The notes under the pieces: generated by a model
What the model saw: the letters and a program-made list of their open reading frames with translations, nothing else
Databases searched by the model: none
Told to the model about the DNA's origin: nothing
Shown here: positions 47,514 to 56,505 of the stretch, in pieces
Position numbering within the stretch: position 1 is the first letter of the stretch
How the letters are laid out: the number at the start of each line of letters is the position of its first letter
NCBI RefSeq assembly: GCF_002113025.1
Contig: NZ_NEJH01000013.1
Coordinates: 62,001 to 126,000 of the forward strand
From: Pseudomonas sp. B28(2017)
GTDB lineage: Bacteria; Pseudomonadota; Gammaproteobacteria; Pseudomonadales; Pseudomonadaceae
Reading direction: 5' to 3'
DNA length: 64,000 nt
Made by a program: the position numbers and the translations under genes

Positions 47514-48602
47514 ATGACATCGCTTTTCCAACCGCTACAAATGGGTGCCCTCGAGTTACCCCACCGTATTCTCATGGCCCCGATGACGCGGGGTCGCGGT
47601 ACCCGTGATCATGTGCCCACGACGGTGATGGTCGATTACTACGCCCAACGGGCGAGCGCTGGCCTCATCATCTCGGAAGCCATCGGCATCAGCCAGCAGG
47701 GCTTGGGTTGGGCGTATGCCACCGGTCTCTGGTCGAAGGAACAGGTGACCGGGTGGAAGCTCATTACCGATGCCGTACACGCCAAAGGCGGCCGTATCAT
47801 CGCGCAACTCTGGCATATGGGCCGCGTCGTTCACCCGAGCTTCCTGCGGGGTGGGCAACCCGTCTCGGCGTCGGTGACCACCGCGCCTGGCCTGGCGCAC
47901 ACTTATGCGGGAAAACAGCCTTACATCGCTGCGCGGGCACTCAGTACGGAAGAATTTCCCGAGCTGGTGGAGCAGTTCCAGCAAGCCACCCGCAATGCCA
48001 TCGAAGCCGGGTTCGACGGCGTGCAGGTCCATGCCGCCAACGGCTATCTGATTGACCAGTTCCTGCGCGACAGCGGGAATTTTCGAACCGACAGTTATGG
48101 CGGCTCGATAGACAATCGTATCCGCCTGCTGAAGGAGGTGACTGAGGCTGTCGCCGAGGTGATCGGTGCCGATCGGACCTCCGTGCGACTATCGCCCAGC
48201 AGCTACGATCTGGGTGTGCGAGACAGTGATCCGGAGCCGCTATTCGTGCGTGTCGCACAGGTGCTGTCGGAGATTGGAATTGCCCATCTCGAACTGCGCG
48301 AGCCCCCGCTGGATGGCACGTTCGGGGCGTCGGAGCGACCCCCCCTGGCGTCGATCATTCGTCAGGCATTCAAGGGCGTGCTGATCCTCAACTCCGACTA
48401 TGACTTCGAACGGGCGCAGGCCGCCGTGGAAGCGGGGTTCGCTGATGCCATCGCGTTTGGCCGCCCTTTTATCGCCAATCCGGATTTGCCAAAACGCCTG
48501 CGAGACCGGCTGCCGTTGTCACAGGACGACGCCAGCACCTGGTTCACACAAAGCGCTGAGGGCTACACCAGCTATCCGGCGTACGAAACGGCGATCGCCT
48601 GA
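47514..48602 (+). CDS. Old yellow enzyme family alkene reductase
   Basis: 362 residues. TIM-barrel FMN enzyme: N-terminal PLQMGALELPHRILMAPMTR, active-site region IIAQLWHMGRVVHP, HAANGYLIDQFLRDSGNFRT (His/Asn substrate anchor region) and the late FGRPFIANPDLPKRL for FMN phosphate. Family members reduce activated alkenes, nitroesters or maleimides using NADPH. It starts 33 nt after the SDR gene and is probably cotranscribed; a role in reductive detoxification of electrophiles is likely. AGGAGT precedes the ATG. Confidence 0.93.
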   Translation: MTSLFQPLQMGALELPHRILMAPMTRGRGTRDHVPTTVMVDYYAQRASAGLIISEAIGISQQGLGWAYATGLWSKEQVTGWKLITDAVHAKGGRIIAQLWHMGRVVHPSFLRGGQPVSASVTTAPGLAHTYAGKQPYIAARALSTEEFPELVEQFQQATRNAIEAGFDGVQVHAANGYLIDQFLRDSGNFRTDSYGGSIDNRIRLLKEVTEAVAEVIGADRTSVRLSPSSYDLGVRDSDPEPLFVRVAQVLSEIGIAHLELREPPLDGTFGASERPPLASIIRQAFKGVLILNSDYDFERAQAAVEAGFADAIAFGRPFIANPDLPKRLRDRLPLSQDDASTWFTQSAEGYTSYPAYETAIA

Positions 48603-48649
48603 TGCCCCGGCACGATGGCCGTCAACAGTGACGGCCTACGGCCTGGCAT

Positions 48650-49615
48650 CTACATCGATTCGCCCATTCCAAAGACCTGCCCGCGAACCGACGTCCGCGC
48701 ATCAAGCCGCTGAACCCATTGCTCCCGTCGCGCATGCTCCACCAGAAAATCCACGAAAGCCCTCGTTTTGGCGGGGAGTCGCTTCTGGCTGGAGAAATAC
48801 AGTGAGATCTGCCCGGCGTTGACGTGCCAGTCCGGAAGCACCCGTTGCAGGCTTCCGTCTTCAAGGTGTTTCAACACATCCGGCACCGCCAGGAGTGCGA
48901 CGCCCAAGCCAAGCAAGACACTTTGGCAAAGCGCTTGCGGATCGTTGACCAGCAGACGGGGTTTCATGTCCAGGGTACCTTGCTGACCCTCAGGGCCTTG
49001 CAGCACCCAGCTGCGGACTTTGCCCGTCTTTGCCGAACGCATGGCCAGATGGTCCAGCCGGGAAACATCATCAAGATCAGCAATGTGAGGTTGGCGCGCC
49101 AGATACTCCCTGGAGGCGACCAGCACCAGATGGGCCGGGGCGATCTCTCTGGCAATCTGGCCGGGAGCCAGTTCAAAACCTCCGCCGATCGCCGCATCAA
49201 AACCCTCCGCGACCAGGTCCACCTGTCGATTATCCAGATACCACTCCGGTATCACGCTCGGATACCGCGTCAAAAAATCCGGCATCAGTGGCAGCAGAAA
49301 ATCCCGACCGAAACTCGGCGCCGCGGTGACACGCAGCACGCCGGCAGGCTCACCGGCGTGGCTGGTGACATCCGCAATGGCTGCCTGGACGCTTTCAAGA
49401 CCCTCTTCGACATTGCCGAGAAATCGCTCGCCGGCCTCGGTCAGCGTGACGCGGCGCGTGCTGCGCTGAAACAGCTGCACGCCCAGGTTTGCCTCAAGCT
49501 GGGCGACGTTGCGACTGACGGCCGCGGGTGTCAGGCCCAGACGTCGCGCTGCCGCGGAGAAGCTGCCTGACTCAGCGCTGCGCACGAACGACAGCAGATT
49601 CCCCAGTGTCTCCAT
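48650..49615 (-). CDS. LysR-family transcriptional regulator
   Basis: 321 residues. METLGNLLSFVRSAESGSFS begins the winged HTH, followed by LTPAAVSRNVAQLEANLGVQ; a full LysR effector-binding domain follows. The ATG at 49615 has AAGGTGGAAATC upstream and is preferred to a longer frame. Divergent from the SDR/F420-type/MFS cluster, about 110 bases apart. Its gene end converges on the OYE gene at a 47-base gap, so the two LysR clusters are back to back. Confidence 0.9.
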   Translation of the reverse strand: METLGNLLSFVRSAESGSFSAAARRLGLTPAAVSRNVAQLEANLGVQLFQRSTRRVTLTEAGERFLGNVEEGLESVQAAIADVTSHAGEPAGVLRVTAAPSFGRDFLLPLMPDFLTRYPSVIPEWYLDNRQVDLVAEGFDAAIGGGFELAPGQIAREIAPAHLVLVASREYLARQPHIADLDDVSRLDHLAMRSAKTGKVRSWVLQGPEGQQGTLDMKPRLLVNDPQALCQSVLLGLGVALLAVPDVLKHLEDGSLQRVLPDWHVNAGQISLYFSSQKRLPAKTRAFVDFLVEHARREQWVQRLDARTSVRGQVFGMGESM

Positions 49616-49725
49616 GATTTCCACCTTCAAGCATTCATTGAAAGTGATTATAGCCATTACCCGCTACTGGAAGCGCGATTAAAGGCGTCTCATAGCCTCA
49701 CTTCTCACACACCCGAGGCATTACC

Positions 49726-50478
49726 ATGAACGCAACTACCCTCTCCCTCACTGGCAAAATCGCCATTGTCACCGGCGGCTCGCGCAGCATCGGCGCTGCC
49801 ATCGCCAAACGTCTGGCCGCCGATGGCGCCACCGTTGCGATCACCTACAACGCATCGCCTGAACGTGCTGAATCAGTCGTGAAGGACATCATCGACACGG
49901 GTGGTCACGCCATCGCATTAGCGGCCGATGCGGGCAACCCTGAGGCCGTGCGTGCGGCCATTGGCGAAGTAGCCAAGCGTTACGGGAAAATCGACATCCT
50001 GGTCAACAACGCGGGCATTAGTGTGCTCGGCGCACCGGAAGACATCGCCTTCGAAGACTTCCAGCGAATCCTCGCCGTCAACGTCACCGGTGTGTTTGTC
50101 GCCACTCAAGAGGCACTCAAACATATGGGTCAGGGCGGCCGCATCATCCACATCGGCAGCTCCATGGTGCAGTACGCAGCGTTTGGGACTGCATCGGCTT
50201 ACACGCTGACCAAAGGTGCCGTCGCAGGTTTCAGTCGCGGGCTGGTTCGTGACCTCGGCCCCCGCGGCATCACCGTCAATACCGTTCATCCCGGCCCTAC
50301 CGACAGCGACATGAACCCCGGTGATGGTCCCGTGGCTGACTTTGTCCGGCCCAACATCGCTGTCGGTCGCTATGGCGAAGGCAAGGATATCGCTAATGCG
50401 GTGGCTTATCTGGCCAGCTCGCAAGCGAGTTTTGTCACCGGCGCCGAATTGATGGTTGACGGTGGTTTCACCGCCTGA
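49726..50478 (+). CDS. Short-chain dehydrogenase/reductase, classical
   Basis: 250 residues with a complete classical SDR set: TGGSRSIGAAIAKRLAADGA (cofactor loop), ILVNNAGISVLG, catalytic Ser/Tyr/Lys in HIGSSMVQYAAFGTASAYTL and TKGAVAGFSRGL, and a C-terminal TGAELMVDGGFTA. The Arg in GGSRS after the first strand suggests NADPH use. Substrate unknown. First gene of a probable operon with an F420-type reductase-like protein and an efflux permease under the divergent LysR. Confidence 0.92.
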   Translation: MNATTLSLTGKIAIVTGGSRSIGAAIAKRLAADGATVAITYNASPERAESVVKDIIDTGGHAIALAADAGNPEAVRAAIGEVAKRYGKIDILVNNAGISVLGAPEDIAFEDFQRILAVNVTGVFVATQEALKHMGQGGRIIHIGSSMVQYAAFGTASAYTLTKGAVAGFSRGLVRDLGPRGITVNTVHPGPTDSDMNPGDGPVADFVRPNIAVGRYGEGKDIANAVAYLASSQASFVTGAELMVDGGFTA

Positions 50479-50489
50479 GGAGTGTCTCC

Positions 50490-51083
50490 ATGAATATCAG
50501 CATCATAGGTGCCGGTGCCATCGGCGCGGCCATTGCCCGCCTGGTGGTGGATGCAGGATTGAACGTCAGCCTCGCCAACAGTCGCGGACCTGAGAGTCTC
50601 GCGACGTTGGTCGCTGAGCTGGGTCCACTCGCTCAGGCGGTGACGGCCCGACAGGCCAGCCAGGCTGACATCGTCTTCCTCGCGGTGAACTGGTCGAAGA
50701 TTCCAAAGGCGGTTGAAGGGCTGGGCCCGTGGGAGGGTCGGATTGTGGTCGATACCAACAACCCGATCGAAGCCCCACTGTTCAAGCCGTTAGATCTGAA
50801 CGGCAAAACATCGTCCCACGTCGTCGCAGAGTTGCTGCCCGGAGCCCGGCTCGTGAAGGGGTTCAACCACCTGGCTCCGCGGTTGCTCACCAACCCGAAC
50901 GCTGAAGGCGGGAGGCGCGTGCTGTTCTACGCCGGCGATCATGTAGAGGCCAAGCAGAAGGTCGCTGAACTCATCACACGACTGGGCTTTTTCGGCATCG
51001 ACCTGGGCAGCCTGCAACAAGGCCTGTTGGCTCAGTTCCCCGATGGTCCGATACCTGGACTCAACCTCGTCAAACACGACTGA
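50490..51083 (+). CDS. NADPH-dependent F420 reductase-like protein
   Basis: 197 residues, NAD(P)-binding Rossmann protein of the F420H2:NADP oxidoreductase/NpdG-like family: MNISIIGAGAIGAAIARLVV, SRGPESLATL (2'-phosphate pocket) and VLFYAGDHVEAKQKV. In non-F420 organisms such proteins act as reductases on other substrates; Pseudomonas does not make F420, so the family name should not be taken as function. 11 nt after the SDR gene, coupled with it. Confidence 0.88.
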   Translation: MNISIIGAGAIGAAIARLVVDAGLNVSLANSRGPESLATLVAELGPLAQAVTARQASQADIVFLAVNWSKIPKAVEGLGPWEGRIVVDTNNPIEAPLFKPLDLNGKTSSHVVAELLPGARLVKGFNHLAPRLLTNPNAEGGRRVLFYAGDHVEAKQKVAELITRLGFFGIDLGSLQQGLLAQFPDGPIPGLNLVKHD

Positions 51084-51123
51084 CAAGCAGGCCGCTGACC
51101 CGGCCTCGCTTCAGGAGAAATTT

Positions 51124-52373
51124 GTGCAAACCTCAACTTCTTCCAATGCTGCGGCCTCCTGGCTTTTGGTAGCCGCGGTGGGTATTGGCGCCTTCGCTTT
51201 GGTGACCACCGAATTCCTGCCTGTAGGCTTGTTACCCCAGATCGCTCGGGAGCTGGCGATTACCGAAGGGCAAACCGGACTGATGGTGACACTGCCCGGC
51301 TTGCTCGCAGCAGTGACAGCGCCATTGGCGCTGCTCTGGGCCCGCAGCATCGATAGACGCAAGGTGCTTTGCGCCCTTTTGGCATTGCTCGCTGTGTCGA
51401 ATTTGGCCGTGGCACTGAGTTCGAATCTGTGGGTACTGCTGCTGGGCCGTGCGCTCCTAGGTATTGCCGTCGGTGGATTCTGGACGATTGGCGGCACACT
51501 GGGGCTGCGGCTGCGACCCGAGCAGGCGGCAAAGGCCACCTCACTGATATTTTCCGGCGTTTCGATTGGCACCGTTGCCGGAGTGCCCGCTGGCACCCTG
51601 CTGGGAGAAGTCCTGGGTTGGCGTGTGGTATTCGCAGTGGCCGCAGGACTGTCAGTCATCATCACCCTGCTGCTCTGGCGCACGCTGCCGCGACTACCCG
51701 CGCAGCTAGGTGCTGGCCTGGGTTCACTGGCTGAAGCCCTTCGCCTGCGCAAGACACGCGTCGGACTGTTGGCGGTTCTTCTAATTTTTGTCGGGCAATT
51801 CACCGCGTACACCTACCTGTCACCGTACTTGATCAACGAAGCAGGCATGTCGTCGGCATCGCTCAGTGCCCTGTTGCTGGGGTTTGGTGTCACCGGGTTC
51901 ATCGGCAATCTGCTGGGCGGCTGGGCGGTCACCAGAAGTCCTTCCTGGACGCTGATCGGCACGGCACTTTTGATGGGCATCCCCATGATCCTCCTGTCGG
52001 GTATGGCATCCCTGGCCTCTGCCGTGGTCATGCTCATGGTGTTATGGGGCGTCGGTTTCGGCTTGCTGCCGATCGCCATGCAAAGTTGGCTGTTCGCCAT
52101 GGCGCCGGACAGACTGGAAGCCATGGGCGCGATCTTCGTGTCCAGTGCGCAGGTTTCAATCGGAGTTGGCGCGTTGACCATCTCGGCGTATTGAGCGCCG
52201 TCACGCTGGGCGGAATGCTGGCCATCCTGACGGCAGTGGTGATTCTGCTGGGCGAATACACCAAGACAGTCAAAGTGCAGTGGAGCCGGAGGGCTGATCG
52301 TCCTGCAAAGTCGCCTAATTGGGGAGTTTCGCCCCAGGTCAGCCACCTGCCCCGCTTGTTCGTACAGACATAG
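51124..52373 (+). pseudogene. MFS efflux permease with 3' frameshift
   Basis: The reading frame from the GTG at 51124 (after CAGGAGAAATTT) gives 356 residues of an AraJ/YdhP-type major facilitator (TTEFLPVGLLPQIARELAIT; 11 membrane segments) and stops at 52194. The last helix is missing from that frame: after SSAQVSIGVGA it reads LTISAY and stops. The expected continuation (VDHLGVLSAVTLGG, then ILTAVVILLGEYTK) is present in another frame from about 52170 and stays open to 52373. A small deletion around 52168 is therefore inferred, removing the usual Gly-rich stretch. The 11-helix product may or may not be functional. Last gene of the SDR operon. Confidence 0.8.
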
Positions 52374-52517
52374 GGTACACGTCGAGTTTTGAAAGGGCAG
52401 GTGGTCGAAATGAGTCGCATGCCATCAGAATTCGACGTAGCGCACACCCCTTTCCGACTTCAACCATAAGCACCCGCTATGTTGGGTCGAATGAACCCTT
52501 CACGACAGGAAGATAAC

Positions 52518-52685
52518 GGCCCAGGCTGTGTGAAAACGTATGCACCGTTTTGAAGTCTGCGTTGCTACGTAAAATCTGCCAACGTTTGGGTTAATCAGCA
52601 GACCAAAAATTTGCGTAGGAGCGCGATTTTCGGTCCGCCTCTGACCGTAAACCCCGCTCTAAAACGTTTTCACACAGCCTGGGCC
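52518..52685. mobile_element. MITE A copy 1
   Basis: 160-base non-coding element (52522-52681) with perfect 17-base terminal inverted repeats CAGGCTGTGTGAAAACG and its complement, flanked by a GGCC duplication on both sides. Inserted in the dispersed repeat (ACGGCC...GGCCAAAAGCGGAC). The termini closely match the IS1182-type element at 43.5-45.7 kb. Confidence 0.85.
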
Positions 52686-52705
52686 AAAAGCGGACCTTCC
52701 CTCGA

Positions 52706-53659
52706 TCAATCGTGAAAATGGACGCGCTGCGCGTACCACCAGCGCCCCAAGGCGAGGATGATCACCAAGGAGAAGATGCAGAAGATCAAGGACGGAACAC
52801 GCGCATTGCCAAGATCATCTCGGGCAAGCAAGCCAAGCATCTGGATGGCTGCCCCCCCAAAAAGCACCAGGAACCCCATTCGCCAGGCAAACATGCGCTG
52901 ACGGTAAACGCCGAAAGCCAGCGCGAGAGTAATGGCGCCATAAATTATGGAAAGATAGCGAAGTCTAACGTCTGCATAGTGCATAAGGACCGAACCACTT
53001 GGACCGCCTTGGGAAGGCTGGATATCCGTTATGGCAGAAACGCAGAGCATGAGCCCTTGGAAGGCGAGTACAGCTGTGACAATCGCGATGACTGTGGGTG
53101 GCCGCTTTGGGGAGCTCCGCAGTTCACCTGACGACAAAACTTTTGATGCAATCGCGACCTGATTACTCAGCGCCGTGCGAATGACGTCAGACAGCCATGC
53201 CCGATCGTTTCGGGAAAACCACACAGAGATTCGCATCAAGCCAATTCCACAGGCCATCATCGCAAGCCCCACCAGCGGCAACATTGTGGCGTGTTGCGCA
53301 GGCACGGCGGCAATCAAAGTCGATGCTGTAAAGAGCGCACAAAACCCGAACCAGAAGCCCATGAAGAGCTTAACGGACCAGTGCAGCGCAAAACGCCCGG
53401 TTAGCACGACCTGGTTTTGGCGCATCTGGAATCGGCCGATGAAAAGTGGCTTGAATGAGTTGCGCACCATCGGGATAACACGTTGGAGCGAAACGCGAGA
53501 CTCCGTCACCGTTCCCACGGCCGCTTCTCGCGAAAGCGTAAACATGGCCCAGTGCCGTGTTACGGCTTTCAGGCGCTCAACAGATTCCGTCAGTCCGAAC
53601 GAGCTCTCAAACTCGACCAGATCCGATCCCGCCCAAAGTTCCCTCATCCATCGGAACAT
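52706..53659 (-). CDS. Hypothetical membrane protein, 317 aa
   Basis: N-terminal 95 residues soluble and mixed charge (MFRWMRELWAGSDLVEFESS). Then hydrophobic helices pair at about 95-145 (LFMGFWFGFCALFTASTLIA, MLPLVGLAMMACGIGLMRIS) and more at about 195-310, giving roughly six membrane segments. I do not recognise the family. No signal peptide. It stands alone between two mobile elements in the accessory region, on the opposite strand to its neighbours, with no evident partner. Confidence 0.7.
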   Translation of the reverse strand: MFRWMRELWAGSDLVEFESSFGLTESVERLKAVTRHWAMFTLSREAAVGTVTESRVSLQRVIPMVRNSFKPLFIGRFQMRQNQVVLTGRFALHWSVKLFMGFWFGFCALFTASTLIAAVPAQHATMLPLVGLAMMACGIGLMRISVWFSRNDRAWLSDVIRTALSNQVAIASKVLSSGELRSSPKRPPTVIAIVTAVLAFQGLMLCVSAITDIQPSQGGPSGSVLMHYADVRLRYLSIIYGAITLALAFGVYRQRMFAWRMGFLVLFGGAAIQMLGLLARDDLGNARVPSLIFCIFSLVIILALGRWWYAQRVHFHD

Positions 53660-54147
53660 ATAGCACCCTTTTGTAGCCCCCTTTGGTACGTCATGTTTAT
53701 ATTTCAGGCACTGGCCGTTTTCTACCCGTCATGACTGGTTGCTTTGGGGCGTTACCGCCTTGTAGAAGACGTCAAACGTCTCCTCGCAGAGCATTACTTC
53801 CACCTCATGCTCCTACAAGCTCATGCGCTAAATCGCCGTTTGCAGTTGGTCGTCGATTTGCCAAGCGTAGTCCAAAGAAGGGAGGTTTTCTGAACTTCGA
53901 TTGACGCGGTTGCTGCCTGACGCAACCGGCAGTAACGGGTCGGTTGCTGCCCTTGGTGACAGGCAGAAATCGGCCACAAGCGGACGGTGGACACGATGAT
54001 GGCAAATAGATACCATTAGCGATGCTGGATCGATTTTAGAGCGCAGCAGGGCTTGCCGTCATCCATAGCGCGTTTCTCCCCGAGCAATTTGGCGTTTGCC
54101 GTGACCACGTCTAAGCTAGACAAGGACTTACAGGGACGACAAGTAAC
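53660..54147. repeat. Dispersed degenerate repeats, no gene
   Basis: Contains several diverged copies of a chromosome-wide repeat with arms like TGGCCGTTTTCTACCCGTCA and GGCAGAAATCGGCCACAAGC (for example 53707-53735 and 53958-53988). These form imperfect palindromes and supply GGCC sites used by the mobile elements. No convincing coding region. Confidence 0.6.
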
Positions 54148-54156
54148 GTTATTAAT

Positions 54157-54231
54157 TTCTAACTAGTGGTTCAAACCGTTCCCTCCGCTCACTGGATTCG
54201 AAAAATCCGCACTTCTGCTAGCCTGTTAGTT
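54157..54231 (+). other. attC-like recombination site
   Basis: 75-base imperfect palindrome. The outer arms TTCTAAC (54157-54163) and GTTAGTT (54225-54231) resemble integron R''/R' core sites (RYYYAAC and GTTRRRY, with mismatches). Inside, CTAG...CTAG pairs and a small GGATT...AATCC hairpin sits near the centre. The next gene starts 27 bases after the R' end, as in gene cassettes. No integron integrase is in the window. Confidence 0.45.
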
Positions 54232-54258
54232 AAATCGTTATAGATAATTGGAGATCCA

Positions 54259-54705
54259 ATGAGACACTTTGACCCATTCATGAAAAAAGCATGGCTCATC
54301 CTACTAGTCATTGGAGTGGCACTTTCCATTCTATCCCCAAGGAACTCCCCATACTCAGCAGGCGTCCTTTTAATAGTAAGCCTAGTCTGGCTCGCCATAT
54401 ACAATGCATTCGTTATATTTCTATTGAGAAAATTAGCCACCGAAGACGGACTCCTAAAGTCAAAAAAACCCATAACGATATGGGGCTACATTTGGCGAAC
54501 AATTATTGTGTTATATATTTCAATGATTCCAGCCGTGCTCGCCACCCTCATGATCATTGGGGTACAAGCGCACACATCAATACTTACCGGCGTTCTCATA
54601 TGTGGACTCCATTCGCTCACTTCCATAGTTACGATATGGTGCATATTTTCAAGAGACAGAAAGTCTCAGATTGGCTGGCTTCTCTCATTGGCTCGCGGTT
54701 ATTAA
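54259..54705 (+). CDS. Small membrane protein, candidate gene cassette
   Basis: 148 residues with four hydrophobic segments (AWLILLVIGVALSIL, GVLLIVSLVWLAIYNAFVIF, TIIVLYISMIPAVLATLMII, GVLICGLHSLTSIVTIWCIF). Unrecognised family. AT-rich with unusual codon choice (ATA, TTA) unlike the neighbours, so likely transferred. GGAG precedes the ATG. The stop codon lies inside a direct repeat shared with the site upstream of the gene, exactly 550 bases apart, the geometry of an integron cassette. Confidence 0.7.
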   Translation: MRHFDPFMKKAWLILLVIGVALSILSPRNSPYSAGVLLIVSLVWLAIYNAFVIFLLRKLATEDGLLKSKKPITIWGYIWRTIIVLYISMIPAVLATLMIIGVQAHTSILTGVLICGLHSLTSIVTIWCIFSRDRKSQIGWLLSLARGY

Positions 54706-54737
54706 TCTCTAACTAGTGGTTCAAACCGTTCGCTTCC
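54698..54737 (+). repeat. Second copy of attC-like left end (truncated)
   Basis: Repeats the beginning of the site at 54148-54187 almost exactly over about 35 bases (core CTAACTAGTGGTTCAAACCG), but the complementary GTTAG arm is not found in the next 100 bases. Interpreted as a decayed or recombined attC. Confidence 0.5.
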
Positions 54738-54790
54738 GGTCAAGAAGGATTGCGATCGAGGAAATCTGCCATGTAGATGTGTCTATAAGC

Positions 54791-54835
54791 AAAAAAGGGG
54801 ACAGCAAAAAAAAGTGGGCTGATTTATATCTTCCG
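54791..54835. repeat. GGGGACAG-type short repeat, copy 1
   Basis: AAAAAAGGGGACAG followed by GATTTATATCTTCCG with inserted A-rich spacer. A closely related unit recurs at 55458-55488 without the spacer. Possibly a relic of a widespread short sequence found beside transposase genes in gammaproteobacteria; its role is not known to me. Confidence 0.4.
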
Positions 54836-54926
54836 CTGCCTCGGCAAATATATTCGTCCCATTTACCCATCAAACGCCGAGAATGCTTTATGCAAAGGCT
54901 CGCCTAACTCTCTGGAAGGCGACAGT

Positions 54927-55346
54927 ATGACGAATCTAACCAGAACAATGAGCATCGATATGTCGAAACAGCTATTCACGTTCCTGCTTATGGCAACCCT
55001 GTCTACTTCTGCTCTGGCCCTCCAAGAGCCCCCGCAGGAGACGCTCAAGTACGATGGCAATGAACTGCTTAGCACCTGCCAAGAGTGGAGCAATTCGGAT
55101 GCATCCCGAAGAGACCAGTTCAAGGCCGGCTACTGCGTCGGTACCGTATTGGCCGCGAAGGGCACGGTATCCGCTTTGCAGCAGGCTCAATTGATGAAGC
55201 CATTCGTGTGCGTTCCCAAGGGTATTAGCAACCAGGAGTTGGTTAAGTCGGTGCTGCTGCGCCTGGAAAACGATGAGCGGTTGCGCCAGATGCATCAGAA
55301 CGTGGCTGTCACCGTTGCGCTATCGGATACCTATCCTTGCCGATAG
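54927..55346 (+). CDS. Rap1a/Tai-like immunity protein
   Basis: 139 residues with a signal sequence (MSKQLFTFLLMATLSTSALA, after an 11-residue N extension). The mature part has the Rap1a/Tai pattern seen in periplasmic inhibitors of type VI amidase effectors: FKAGYCVGTVLA, FVCVPKGISNQELVKSVLLR and a C-terminal VALSDTYPC, with spaced cysteines for disulfides. The ATG at 54927 has GGAAGG; the inner ATG at 54960 would start directly at the signal peptide and is an alternative. No effector gene is adjacent, so it is an orphan. Function inferred from family resemblance only. Confidence 0.75.
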   Translation: MTNLTRTMSIDMSKQLFTFLLMATLSTSALALQEPPQETLKYDGNELLSTCQEWSNSDASRRDQFKAGYCVGTVLAAKGTVSALQQAQLMKPFVCVPKGISNQELVKSVLLRLENDERLRQMHQNVAVTVALSDTYPCR

Positions 55347-55785
55347 GACAGCGCCCCTTGGGGGTGTCGCAGTGTATTCCTTCTTCCTCTTCTGCAATAT
55401 CCGCGTTTGAGCCGGAACTGCCGACGAAGTGCAGCCTTATGTCCCCCAAAAAAAGGCAAAAAAAGGGGACAGATTTATATTTTCCGACAAGATAGCTCAA
55501 CTTCACCGAGATATGATTTAGATCTCTTTAAGTGACTGCTTTTGGCCGAACTCTGCCGATGCTGGCCGGCAGCTTTGGGTCGACTGCTGCCCTTCGCGAC
55601 AGGCAGAAATCGGCCAGAAGCGGACGTTTAGATTCGGGGAAGTAAATTCGGCAGCCTTTACTTTCCTATGTCCAGTTTAGGATGCGGCTTGAACCGCTTT
55701 AGGCTGTGAGGTGAAATACAACCTACCCCCGCGATAGTGAGGAAAGCGCTTAGTTCTTCGATTCAGTCTCTTATGACAAGGAAAT
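55347..55785. other. Intergenic repeats, no gene
   Basis: Holds the second GGGGACAG-type repeat (55458-55488) and a well-kept copy of the dispersed repeat at 55540-55630 (TTTTGGCCGAACTCTGCC, then GGCAGAAATCGGCCAGAAGC). No open frame looks coding. Confidence 0.6.
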
Positions 55786-56109
55786 ATGCAAATGCACGAA
55801 TGGATTAATCTCACCGCTCGCCATGGCGACACCATTGAAAAGCCGAGCGTAGAGCAAATGAAAAGCGTCCTACAAGATTTGTTCTCTGATCGGGACGAAG
55901 AGCATCCCGATTGCTGGCTACAGTGCGGCAGTCAAAATGGGGAGCTAGTAGTGCTGTCGGTCTTCGACTCCGGCTACGCCATTTTCACCCGTTACGCTGA
56001 CCAAGATATGCTTGAGGAATTGGAGGTACGTAGGGTGCCTGCCCACGATGTCTCGACAGCGCTGGCGCTTTGTGTATCGCTAATTGGTGGGCATTACGAG
56101 GAGATTTGA
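55786..56109 (+). CDS. Small acidic protein, possible orphan immunity protein
   Basis: 107 residues, acidic and cytosolic, no signal peptide. The pattern WLQCGSQNGELVVLSVFDSG then YAIFTRYADQDMLEELEV is a compact alpha/beta fold like small immunity proteins of polymorphic toxins, but I cannot name the family. AAGGAAAT precedes the ATG at 55786; a second ATG two codons later is possible. It sits among other immunity-type genes, which is the main reason to suspect that role. Confidence 0.6.
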   Translation: MQMHEWINLTARHGDTIEKPSVEQMKSVLQDLFSDRDEEHPDCWLQCGSQNGELVVLSVFDSGYAIFTRYADQDMLEELEVRRVPAHDVSTALALCVSLIGGHYEEI

Positions 56110-56336
56110 GAGAACTTCAGTGTAAAAGGGGAAAGATATCTCCCTCGTTTTAATCGTCCTCTTATGGCCGTTTTCCGTCGGTCGCGAAAGGCTGAGAACG
56201 GCTGATTTCTGCCTTTCACCACCGTCAGCTTTGGGTCGGGTTCAGCCGGTCGTGACAGGCAGAAATCGTCCAATTTCTGCCCTTCGCCCTGAGCAGCACA
56301 GCCAAGAGCGAACACTCCCGAGTGTCTACTTAGTGA

Positions 56337-56498
56337 GGGGCGATTCTCCTCCTGATTGGCCTCAGTTTAAGGCAAAGAGGTGTCTACGAAGCCTGGGGCG
56401 GTTCACTCGGTCTTCGGACATCAGAGCAGATTCAGTGGCTGAAAGATGCCATTAAACCTGGCATCGCCAGAATCATTGACCCTAAGACCTTGCGGTAA
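56337..56498 (+). pseudogene. C-terminal remnant of a polymorphic toxin
   Basis: An open frame of 53 residues with no start codon: IGLSLRQRGVYEAWGGSLGL, then RTSEQIQWLKDAIKPGIARI and IDPKTLR before the TAA. It reads like a genuine C-terminal domain end. Its stop lies 7 nt before the ATG of the next small gene, the tight spacing of toxin and immunity pairs. Everything upstream is repeat sequence, so the toxin body has been lost. Family not identified. Confidence 0.5.
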
Positions 56499-56505
56499 GA
56501 GGAAT

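Noticed and set aside
52712..53131. Plus-strand frame opposite the 317-residue membrane protein
   Set aside because: The opposite-strand frame is longer, with coherent membrane helices and a better start.
54291..54716. Alternative frame inside the cassette gene
   Set aside because: Out of frame with the AT-rich membrane protein that has GGAG and a stop at the repeat; composition (many His, Arg, Ser) is non-natural.
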